A stretch of 64,000 nt of DNA from Massilia sp. PDC64. GTDB taxonomy: Bacteria; Pseudomonadota; Gammaproteobacteria; Burkholderiales; Burkholderiaceae_D. Where the stretch lies: positions 310,001 to 374,000 of the forward strand of contig NZ_FMZS01000009.1 in the NCBI RefSeq assembly GCF_900101265.1, given 5' to 3'. Positions 17,251 to 24,677 of this stretch are shown one piece after another (position 1 is the stretch's first letter; each line of letters begins with the position of its first letter). The translations under genes and the position numbers were made by a program. The notes under the pieces are model-generated. The model did not search any database. It was given only the letters and a program-made list of their open reading frames with translations, and had not been told where the DNA came from.

Positions 17251-18288
17251 TCAGTACCAGATGCGCACGCCTGCCACGATCTGCGTGGTCTTGTTGCGCT
17301 CCCCTCGCGCGTGCGCATAGTCGGCCGTGCCGCCGTAGTTATGTGCCCAGGTCACGCCGATATAGGGGGCGAACTGGCGCCGGATTTCGTAGCGCAGGCG
17401 CAGGCTGAGGCCGAGATCCGACAAGCCACTGCCCAGGCCCCTGGCCGGATCGGACCCGGCGTACAGGTTGCCCTCGACTTCGGGCTCGAGGATCAGCCGC
17501 TGCGTGAACAGCAATTCGTAGCGCACTTTAAAACGCGCACCAAGCCGTCCGCCAGTCCAGTAGGCAGTCGCTTCGGTGTCGAACCAGTACGGCGCGAGGC
17601 CACGCACACCGAAGGCCAGCCAGTTGCGTGAATTGCCGCCACCGGTGTCATGGCGCACGCCGAGCTGGGTGCTCCAGTAGGTTGCGAAGGTACGGTCCCA
17701 CAAGGCTTCCGTGCGCAGGGTCTGCAGGTGTCCGTCGCGCCGCTCGCCCTCGGCCTTGAACCAGGCCTTGTTGTAGTCGTTCCCGTACCAAGCCTCGCCA
17801 TCGAGGTTTTGCCCGTGTTCGCCGTCTCCCTTGGCGTATTCGAAGTTATCGAGGAGGATGCGTCCGAACCGCATGTCGTCGTTCATCGCGTTACCGGGCA
17901 GGTTGGCAAAAGTGGTGCCTTCAGCATACGCGTTCGGGTCGCGTGCATCCGGCGGCGGACTGCCGCCCTGCATCGGCCCCATTTTCATGCCCTGATCCAT
18001 GCCTGCCATGCCATTGCTTTTGCCGGGTTCGGCCTGCGGCGGTGACGATTTGGGGGCCTGGATTTGGCCACGGTTCGCATCATTCATCTGCGAATGGTCC
18101 ATCTGAGAGTGATCCATCCGCGAGTGGTCCATCCCCTCCATCGGATTGGACTGGCTCGTCCCGGAAGTCTGCCCTGTCCCGCTCGGCTTCGCAGGATCGC
18201 TTGCCTGGGCCGATGCCAGCGTCCCGGCCGACATGCCGAGGACCAGCAGCGCGGCGGCTGCAGCTTTTTTCGACGTTGCGGTTTTCAT
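17251..18288 (-). CDS. copB: CopB outer-membrane copper resistance protein
   Basis: 345 aa from ATG 18288, which overlaps the copA stop as ATGA. Signal peptide, then a Met/His-rich region with tandem MDHSxMDHSQ repeats and more MDxGM motifs, then a C-terminal beta-barrel (about residues 130-345) ending in YHAxG-like barrel strands and a terminal aromatic (RIWY). CopB binds copper in its N-terminal domain and forms an outer-membrane channel. Operon partner of copA. Confidence 0.92.
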   Translation of the reverse strand: MKTATSKKAAAAALLVLGMSAGTLASAQASDPAKPSGTGQTSGTSQSNPMEGMDHSRMDHSQMDHSQMNDANRGQIQAPKSSPPQAEPGKSNGMAGMDQGMKMGPMQGGSPPPDARDPNAYAEGTTFANLPGNAMNDDMRFGRILLDNFEYAKGDGEHGQNLDGEAWYGNDYNKAWFKAEGERRDGHLQTLRTEALWDRTFATYWSTQLGVRHDTGGGNSRNWLAFGVRGLAPYWFDTEATAYWTGGRLGARFKVRYELLFTQRLILEPEVEGNLYAGSDPARGLGSGLSDLGLSLRLRYEIRRQFAPYIGVTWAHNYGGTADYAHARGERNKTTQIVAGVRIWY

Positions 18289-20198
18289 GAGACGACGACC
18301 TCCCTGAACATGCCTGCTTCCATGTGGTACAGCAGGTGGCAGTGATACGCCCAGTGGCCGGGGGCGTCGGCCGTCACACGGTAGGTGACCCGCTGGGCCG
18401 GCTGTACGTTGATCGTGTGCTTGCGGACCTGGAATTCGCCGGTCGGCGACTCGAGCTCGCTCCACATGCCGTGCAGGTGGATCGGATGGTTCATCATTGT
18501 GTCGTTGACCAGCACGATGCGCAGCCGCTCCCCCTTCCTGAAGTGGACAGGTTGGGACTCGGAGAACTTCTGGCCGTCGAAGGACCACATGAAGCGCTCC
18601 ATGTTGCCGGTCAGGTGCAGCTCGATGTCGCGCGTCGGTTGCCGGTCGTCGATCGGGCCGCCGATGGTGTGCAGGTCCGCATACGTCAGTACTCGCCGCC
18701 CGTTGTTGCGCAGGTTGACGCCAGGGTCGTCAAGATTGGTGCGTGGCATGTCGACGTGCATGTCGACGCCCGGGCCGTATTCGGTGCGCGCATGCGTGAC
18801 CTTGGGCGGCATGCTCTGCGCCATTTGCATCGAATGGCCTTCGTGGCGGCCGTGCTCCATCTGCCCCATCGACATCCCGCCATGGGACATGCCTGGCATT
18901 TCGTGCATGCCTTCCATTGACCCCATGTCATGATCCCCTTGGCCCTTTCCCTGCCCTTGTGCGGCCGCGCCGTGATCCATGCCTGGCATCTGCCCCATGC
19001 CCTGCTTCTGATCCATATCTGACATGCCGCCCATCCCCGGCATTGCCATCGCGCCCATCATGTCCTGCATGGCAAGCCACTGGGGCGGGTCGATCTGCGG
19101 CACCGGCGCCGACATGCCCATGCGTGGCGCCAACGTCGCACGGACAAAGCCGGATCGTCCGATCGATTGGGCGAAAATGGTGTAGGCTTCGTCGGCCGCC
19201 GGCTCGACCAGCACGTCGTAGGTCTCGGCCACGGAAATCCTGAACTCGTCGACCGTCACCGGCTCGACATCCTGGCCGTCCGCCGAGATGACCGTCATCT
19301 TCAGGCCGGGAATACGCACGTCGAAAATGGTTGTCGCCGAGCCGTTGATGAAGCGCAGCCTGACCTTCTCGCCCGGACGGAACAGCGCAGTCCAGTTCTT
19401 GTCTGAGGGCGCACCATTGATCAGGTAAGCGACTCGCGCGCCCAGGTTGCGGCTGGCCGTTACGTCGCTGAAGTCGGTCGGCATCATGCGCATCTGGTTC
19501 CACATCTTGCGCTTGTCGAGCGCGGCGGACAGCCCGTTCTTGCGGACGTCGCTCACGAACTGGCCAACGGTCGGCTGGTTCATGTTGAAGAAGTCACTCA
19601 TCTTCTTGAGCTTGGCGAAGACCTTGGCGGGGTCGCCATCGACCCAGTCCGACAGCATGACCACGTAGTCGCGGTCGGCCTTGACCCGCTCGCCGCTTTT
19701 GGGCTCGATCACGATCGAACCGTACAAGCCGCTTTGCTCCTGGAACTCGGAATGGCTGTGGTACCAGAACGTCCCGCTCTGCTTGACCTCGAAGCGGTAG
19801 ACGAAGGTCTGGCCCGGCGGGATGCCTGCGAAGCTGATGCCTGGGACCCCATCCATCTCCGCCGGCACGAGGATGCCGTGCCAGTGGATCGAACTCGTCA
19901 CCGGTAACCGGTTCGTTACGCGCAGTGTCACCGTGTCGCCCTCGCGCCAATACAGGATCGGCGCCGGCACTTGGCCGTTGACGGCGGTCGCCACCTGGGC
20001 CGTACCGGTAAAGTTGACCGGCGTTGGCCCGATCTCCAGGTTGAATTCTGTGCCGCGCAGCGCCGGTTGCGACGTCTGGTCCGCAGCCAGCAGTCTCGCC
20101 GGTGCCATGCCGACGAGCGCCGCGGCGGCACCTGCGCCTTGCAGGATCCGCCGTCGCCAGTAGTTCACGGCGCGCTCCCCAACAACATATTGCTGCAT
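18285..20198 (-). CDS. copA: CopA multicopper oxidase, copper resistance
   Basis: 637 aa, start preceded by AAAGGGGAA. Tat signal WRRRILQGAG, then cupredoxin domains with copper ligands HWHG, YHSHSE, HPIHLHG and HCHLLYHMEAGM (His619 onward). A long Met/His/Gly-rich insert (about residues 385-475: MPGMGGM, MDQKQGMGQMPGMDHG) is the known Cu-binding region of PcoA/CopA. Oxidises Cu(I) in the periplasm. Followed by copB with a 4-nt overlap and preceded by the DUF4396 gene. Confidence 0.95.
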   Translation of the reverse strand: MQQYVVGERAVNYWRRRILQGAGAAAALVGMAPARLLAADQTSQPALRGTEFNLEIGPTPVNFTGTAQVATAVNGQVPAPILYWREGDTVTLRVTNRLPVTSSIHWHGILVPAEMDGVPGISFAGIPPGQTFVYRFEVKQSGTFWYHSHSEFQEQSGLYGSIVIEPKSGERVKADRDYVVMLSDWVDGDPAKVFAKLKKMSDFFNMNQPTVGQFVSDVRKNGLSAALDKRKMWNQMRMMPTDFSDVTASRNLGARVAYLINGAPSDKNWTALFRPGEKVRLRFINGSATTIFDVRIPGLKMTVISADGQDVEPVTVDEFRISVAETYDVLVEPAADEAYTIFAQSIGRSGFVRATLAPRMGMSAPVPQIDPPQWLAMQDMMGAMAMPGMGGMSDMDQKQGMGQMPGMDHGAAAQGQGKGQGDHDMGSMEGMHEMPGMSHGGMSMGQMEHGRHEGHSMQMAQSMPPKVTHARTEYGPGVDMHVDMPRTNLDDPGVNLRNNGRRVLTYADLHTIGGPIDDRQPTRDIELHLTGNMERFMWSFDGQKFSESQPVHFRKGERLRIVLVNDTMMNHPIHLHGMWSELESPTGEFQVRKHTINVQPAQRVTYRVTADAPGHWAYHCHLLYHMEAGMFREVVVS

Positions 20199-20210
20199 GA
20201 AGTTTCCCCT

Positions 20211-21425
20211 TTAATGATGTGACAAAGTCGTTGCCGTCCCGCTCGGCATGTGAACTTCCATGCCAGCCATGGGACGTTCTCTTGATGCTTGACCGGCCAT
20301 TTTCCCAGCGCTCATGGAAAAATTCCCGTAGACAGCGGCGATCAGAATGCCGATGGACAGCACCAGCAAACTCAAAATGGACGCGATAACTTTGCTCCTG
20401 GCAGCCACTTGAGGCTGGTGTTCCGACCCACGACCGTTTCCGTGCATGGCTGCCGTGCCTGTATCGCCCTTCGACGTACCCATGCGATGGCCCATTTGCA
20501 TGTGGTCCACGGACGTCTTGTGTTGCGCATGTCCGGCGTGCGCCATTTCCCGATCGGCCATTGCCGGCTCTGGCACAGGTGCGCCACCGCGGCCTAGTAC
20601 TCGCTCGGTGCCCATGCCATGTTTCAAGCCTTTGCTGACCAGCCACCAGTTGATCGGATAGGACGGGATCGCGCCGAGCAGGGTCGCGAGCGACATGATT
20701 CCCCAGAAGCGAATGGAGGTCGGGTCCATCGCGGCCATGTCGTGCGACATGAGGATCACCATCGTAGGAATCATCCCCGCCATCACGCCGTTCATCGACA
20801 GCCATTCGGGCAGTACGGTCGCACGGACGGCTCCCCAGTAACCACCACCCAGCATGTCCTTCATGAACAGTGCCTGGAAAATAAACAGTCCGAAGAAAAA
20901 GCCGGCCAGATATTCAACCAGCGAGTCAAGCCACATCGGCGTATGCAGCAGGCTCGTGATGGCCGCGGCGACTATGACGCCGGTCGCGTCTCCTGCCATG
21001 CAGTGGATGGTCGAACCGACAGTCTGCTTCCATTGTGGCGCCACGAATTCCTCATGCGTGCACGGTGCCGGCTCGCGGCAGGACAACCAGTAGACGATGA
21101 ATGCGACGGGGCCGGTATAAACAGCGACCAGCAGCCAGCCCCACTTCATGACTTTCATGGCAGGCGTTCGGGTAAATAGGTCCCACGCGAGGTACGCGAT
21201 GGTCAGGCCAGTCAGTACGAACCACACGATGAGTAGCTTGTCGACCCCGACTGAAGATGGGGCGTGCATCGTGGCTTCTGCCTGAGCCAACGCGGAAGGG
21301 GCAAACGCCGCAAGTATGAGGCCCGATACCGCCAGCGTGCCCCCGACGGTTGTCGGGACGCTCCCTGCGCCCTGCTGACGCATCTGCCTGTTGGCGGTGT
21401 GCTCCGAAAAAACACGGTGATGCAT
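20211..21425 (-). CDS. DUF4396-family membrane protein of the cop operon
   Basis: 404 aa polytopic membrane protein. An N-terminal hydrophobic stretch is followed by about six helices with FIVYWLSCREP, GSTIHCMAGDATGV and SYPINWWLVSKG, then a His/Met-rich loop (HAGHAQHKTSVDHMQMGH) and a last helix before a Met/His tail. DUF4396 genes commonly sit at the head of copAB operons in Burkholderiales. It may transport or hand over copper, but function is not established. Only 12 nt separate it from copA. Confidence 0.8.
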   Translation of the reverse strand: MHHRVFSEHTANRQMRQQGAGSVPTTVGGTLAVSGLILAAFAPSALAQAEATMHAPSSVGVDKLLIVWFVLTGLTIAYLAWDLFTRTPAMKVMKWGWLLVAVYTGPVAFIVYWLSCREPAPCTHEEFVAPQWKQTVGSTIHCMAGDATGVIVAAAITSLLHTPMWLDSLVEYLAGFFFGLFIFQALFMKDMLGGGYWGAVRATVLPEWLSMNGVMAGMIPTMVILMSHDMAAMDPTSIRFWGIMSLATLLGAIPSYPINWWLVSKGLKHGMGTERVLGRGGAPVPEPAMADREMAHAGHAQHKTSVDHMQMGHRMGTSKGDTGTAAMHGNGRGSEHQPQVAARSKVIASILSLLVLSIGILIAAVYGNFSMSAGKMAGQASRERPMAGMEVHMPSGTATTLSHH

Positions 21426-21721
21426 AAAATCTTCCCTCGATGTTGCGACGAATCCTTACTGGTCACGATCGGTCCGCACCGGCATCCGTTTGAGCGATTG
21501 GCTATGCCGGTTGCGCAAGCGCGTTCGGGTCAACGCCCCGCTCTCGATCTCTCAGGCGCATGCGAGGAACCATAAGCACGCCCAGAGGCGGGCCAGCTTA
21601 GGCTTACCGCGCTGGAGTCAAAGTGAGGTGGAGTGGATAGCTGGCTGCCCGCCGTCCGCAGAGCGGCGGCGACGTACCGGGCCTGTGCGAGGACAGGCGT
21701 TCGTTTCAGCCAGCGCGGGAA
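21426..21721. other. Upstream region of the cop operon
   Basis: About 296 bp between the DUF4396 gene and the end of the small exported gene at 21722. The cop promoter should be here. I found no CueR-type dyad and no clear copper-box repeat. Confidence 0.35.
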
Positions 21722-22141
21722 TTACCGACGTGGTGGTCGATCTATGCGCGAGGGAATCCATCCCTCGAAGGAGGAGACTGGGGAAGTGGGATAGTTTGCG
21801 ATATGTGCCGCGGAAGACCCGGCAAATGCAACCGGCGGAGGGGCCGTCGATCCCGCGTGACAGGCAAGACAGGCCCGGCAGGACGAATGCTTCTCGCAGG
21901 GGCTCTTGTCGCAAGGCAAGCCATAATGGGCCACGTCGGCGATGACATGTTCCCCTGCCTGCGGCTGGGCCATCGGCATTTCCATATCGGGATCATCGCA
22001 ATCGCCCATCGGCTCGGCGCTCAGACTGGCCATCGAGCTATGCGCCATCGTGCATGGCAATACCATCGCGCCGGCGATGCCCTGCATGGGCAACGACACG
22101 ATCAATATCCATAGCATGAGTGTTCGAATCAAAGAGCGCAT
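21722..22141 (-). CDS. Small exported Cys/His/Met-rich protein (paralogue 2)
   Basis: 139 aa beginning MRSLIRTLMLWILIVSLPMQG, which aligns with the first residues of the genes at 10112 and 22251. The mature part has CDDPDMEMPM, HVIADVAHYGL and CEKHSSCRACLACH, and it ends RIDRPPRR. Predicted periplasmic copper-binding protein. It is divergent from its paralogue at 22251. The ATG coincides with the predicted transcription start, so translation is probably leaderless. Confidence 0.65.
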   Translation of the reverse strand: MRSLIRTLMLWILIVSLPMQGIAGAMVLPCTMAHSSMASLSAEPMGDCDDPDMEMPMAQPQAGEHVIADVAHYGLPCDKSPCEKHSSCRACLACHAGSTAPPPVAFAGSSAAHIANYPTSPVSSFEGWIPSRIDRPPRR

Positions 22142-22147
22142 ATAAGC

Positions 22148-22153
22148 AATCTA
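22148..22153 (-). promoter_or_regulatory. -10 element directly upstream of the leaderless gene at 22141
   Basis: On the minus strand TAGATT lies at 22153-22148, exactly 6 nt before the ATG at 22141. No good -35 is visible, which suggests an activator. No ribosome site is present. Confidence 0.35.
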
Positions 22154-22216
22154 GCACGTATAAATATGACAGACTTGCACGATTCGGCAGCGCAATATCT
22201 GTGGGCGACGACGGGA

Positions 22217-22244
22217 TTGCCGATATTTCTGCGTATGCTAGAAT
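22217..22244 (+). promoter_or_regulatory. Sigma-70-like promoter for the gene at 22251
   Basis: TTGCCG (22217-22222), 16 bp spacer, TAGAAT (22239-22244). Start of transcription is expected at 22251, which is the G of the GTG start codon. No Shine-Dalgarno sequence occurs before it, so the mRNA would be leaderless. Confidence 0.45.
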
Positions 22245-22250
22245 CACGAT

Positions 22251-22649
22251 GTGAAAGCCATCCTTAAAGCCCTGATCATCTGGATGACGTTGCTGACGCT
22301 GCCGCTTCAAGGCTTTGCTGCTGCAACGGTATCTTGCTGCGTGCCGCCAACGGCGGCTGCGCAAATTGATCACGACCATGATGCGATGGCTAATGACGAC
22401 GTCCCCTCGGCCGTTCGTGCCTATGACGAGCATGCCGGACCAGGTATCCAGACCGATCATCACCCGGCTGCACATCATCATGCCGGCAAGTGCGCTACCT
22501 GCGGGACGTGCGGCTCGTGCGTGCCGATGGCACCGATGTTCGTTGCCGTGCTGCCGGTATCGGCATCCCAGTCCATCACCGTTCCCTTCGACCAGCGCAC
22601 CCTGACGTCGGTCGACCTTGCCCATCCAGAGCGCCCTCCCAGCGCCTGA
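22251..22649 (+). CDS. Small exported His-rich protein (paralogue 3), GTG start
   Basis: 132 aa beginning MKAILKALIIWMTLLTLPLQG, the signature of the small-protein family seen at 10112 and 21722. The mature part is His-rich (DHDHDA, HHPAAHHHAGKC) with CATCGTCGSC and ends HPERPPSA, close to the PERP ending of CzcI. Predicted periplasmic metal binder at the head of the cusF-copC-copD transcript. Confidence 0.65.
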   Translation: MKAILKALIIWMTLLTLPLQGFAAATVSCCVPPTAAAQIDHDHDAMANDDVPSAVRAYDEHAGPGIQTDHHPAAHHHAGKCATCGTCGSCVPMAPMFVAVLPVSASQSITVPFDQRTLTSVDLAHPERPPSA

Positions 22650-22824
22650 TCATCCGCACCGCTGAATTGCTTCGTCCGTGCTCTGGTACGGACATGCTTG
22701 GGCATGCCATGCCCACCCGCTTTTCAGCGCGTCTTGCCTTCTTACTCGTAACTGAAATGGACCGCAATCGGCCACACGGCCGCAGTGCGTCCACGCTTTA
22801 GTATTTGACTTTTTGGAGCTTCAA

Positions 22825-23202
22825 ATGATCCGTTTTTCTTCTCTGTTTGGCACCCTCTTCGTATCCGCCGGTCTTGCGCTGGCAGCGGCGGATGCGTCCG
22901 CGCAGATGCAGATGCAAATGCCGATGCACGACCATGACCAGCACAGCGCCATGGCTGCCACTTCCCAGGAAGACACGAACGCGCTGTCGGAGGGCGAAAT
23001 CAAGAAGGTCGACAAGGACACCGGCAAGCTGACGATCAAGCACGGCCCCCTGACGAACCTTGGCATGCCCGGCATGACCATGGCGTTCAAGGTGCAGAAC
23101 CCGGCCATGCTCGACCAGGTGAAAGTTGGTGACCATGTTCGGTTCCGGGTTGAGCGTATCAACGACACCTTCACCATCACCAAACTGGAAGCGTCCATAT
23201 AA
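22825..23202 (+). CDS. cusF: CusF-domain periplasmic copper-binding protein
   Basis: 125 aa from ATG 22825, with GGAG upstream. Signal peptide, then a Met/His segment (QMQMQMPMHDHDQH), then the CusF OB-fold: KKVDKDTGKLTIKHGPL and PGMTMAFKV, which contain the His, Trp-substitute region and Met ligands of the family. CusF passes Cu(I) to RND pumps. It lies upstream of copC and copD. Confidence 0.88.
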   Translation: MIRFSSLFGTLFVSAGLALAAADASAQMQMQMPMHDHDQHSAMAATSQEDTNALSEGEIKKVDKDTGKLTIKHGPLTNLGMPGMTMAFKVQNPAMLDQVKVGDHVRFRVERINDTFTITKLEASI

Positions 23203-23289
23203 CGCTTTCGGCGTCCTTATCCGCCAGACGGCGGACCAGGAACAGCATCCTCCTCACCCTGACTTTATCAACCCTACCAAGGAATAAAC

Positions 23290-23655
23290 ATGTCCATTAA
23301 ACGCATTCTGGCCGTAACCACTTTTGCCCTTGCCAGTGTCGTGACCTCGTCCGCTTTCGCGCACGCGAAGCTGCAATCATCCGACCCGCAGGCGGGCAGC
23401 ACGCTCGGCAGCGCACCGAAACAGGTCCGCCTCAAGTTCAACGAAGCCCTGGAGCCTGCATTCAGTAAGATCACGGTCGTGGGTGCCGAAAATAAGGAGA
23501 TTCCAGTCACCGGCACCGCCGTCGACAAAGCGGATCCTACTGTCATGACGGCCGAGCTGCCGTCGCTGGCCGCTGGCGAGTATCGCATCCGGTGGTCGGC
23601 GATGACCCACGACAGCCACAAAACGAAGGGTGAAGTCCCGTTCACGGTCAAGTGA
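23290..23655 (+). CDS. copC: CopC periplasmic copper-binding protein
   Basis: 121 aa. The signal peptide ends AFAHAKL, so the mature N-terminal His is the Cu(II) ligand typical of CopC. The body has VRLKFNEALEPAFSKI and the conserved C-terminal YRIRWSAMTHDSHKTKG with further His ligands. It is a short CopC with no Met-rich Cu(I) loop. It overlaps copD by one base (TGATG). Confidence 0.93.
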   Translation: MSIKRILAVTTFALASVVTSSAFAHAKLQSSDPQAGSTLGSAPKQVRLKFNEALEPAFSKITVVGAENKEIPVTGTAVDKADPTVMTAELPSLAAGEYRIRWSAMTHDSHKTKGEVPFTVK

Positions 23656-24593
23656 TGGGGCTTGACCTGCAAACCGCCCAGCGACTCGTGACCACGCTGC
23701 TGAACCTGGCGGTGGCCGTGCTCATGGGTGCGAGCGTTTCCCGACTATGGCTTGGTCGGGACGCCTCCAGCTGGGCGGTAGCGCGTCGCCAGCCCGTCCT
23801 GAAGGCCGCGATCATCGCTGCAGCGGTCGCGCTGGTCGCCGACGTTGCATGGCTGTGGCTCGAGTCCGCGGCGATGGCCGAGGTGCCGGTCACCGAGGCG
23901 GCAAGCGCTACCTGGTCAATGGTGACTTCTTCGCACCTAGGATTCGCGTTCAGCATCGGGATCGCTGGACTGGCGGTTGCCGCTGTCGGCGCCTTCATCC
24001 AAACCGATAGCAGCCCAGGTCCGGCGCTGCTGACCCTACCGGGGCTGGCTGTGTTCTGGTACACGCGAAGCATGGGCAGCCATGCATCAAGCGACGGCGA
24101 CGTCAGCGTCCGACTGCTGGCGGATTGGGTGCACCTGGGCCTCATCAGCCTGTGGGTCGGCGAAGTGATGGTTGCCGGTGCGATCACTCTGAAAGCGTCC
24201 GGGAGCATGGCCTCGTCCGACCGGCGCGCCAGGGCAGCTTACGTCGAGTCACTCTCGAGTTCGGCAACCGTTGCCCTGACCGGCATTTTCGTCACCGGCA
24301 TCTATGCGGCCTGGCGCAGCCTCGGCGGATGGGCGAACCTGATCGGAAACCCCTACGGCAATACTTTGTTAGCCAAGATCCTGCTGGTGGGTGTCGCCGC
24401 GGCGCTGGGTGGGTTCAACCGCTTTTTCGTGATGCCTTCCTGGTTCGCACGTGAGTCCGCAGGTGATGCCGAAGCGGAGGTTTTCCCGGCGCGTTTCAAG
24501 CGTGTTCTTTGGATAGAAGCTGTTGTACTGCTGGCGGTCATCGTTCTGGCGGCCTGGCTGGCATCGACGTCGCCGCCGGGCGAACAGATGTAA
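23655..24593 (+). CDS. copD: CopD inner-membrane copper protein
   Basis: 312 aa from ATG 23655; a GTG one codon earlier is also possible. About eight transmembrane helices. The conserved region around FWYTRSMGSHASSD, WVHLGLISLWVGEVM and GNTLLAKILLVG matches CopD (PF05425), the partner of CopC that takes periplasmic copper toward the cytoplasm. Translationally coupled to copC. Confidence 0.9.
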   Translation: MGLDLQTAQRLVTTLLNLAVAVLMGASVSRLWLGRDASSWAVARRQPVLKAAIIAAAVALVADVAWLWLESAAMAEVPVTEAASATWSMVTSSHLGFAFSIGIAGLAVAAVGAFIQTDSSPGPALLTLPGLAVFWYTRSMGSHASSDGDVSVRLLADWVHLGLISLWVGEVMVAGAITLKASGSMASSDRRARAAYVESLSSSATVALTGIFVTGIYAAWRSLGGWANLIGNPYGNTLLAKILLVGVAAALGGFNRFFVMPSWFARESAGDAEAEVFPARFKRVLWIEAVVLLAVIVLAAWLASTSPPGEQM

Positions 24594-24621
24594 GGTGTCC
24601 GGGTAACTGGCGCTGACTGAC

Positions 24622-24656
24622 GCTGGACAGCCGACCGAATCCGTCGGCTGTCCAGC
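24622..24656. terminator. Hairpin between convergent copD and copper ATPase genes
   Basis: Perfect 14-bp inverted repeat GCTGGACAGCCGAC / GTCGGCTGTCCAGC around a 7-nt loop, midway between two converging stop codons. No U-run follows on either strand. It is probably a bidirectional hairpin terminator or 3'-end stabiliser. Confidence 0.7.
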
Positions 24657-24677
24657 AAATCCAGCCTCTAGCCTGTT

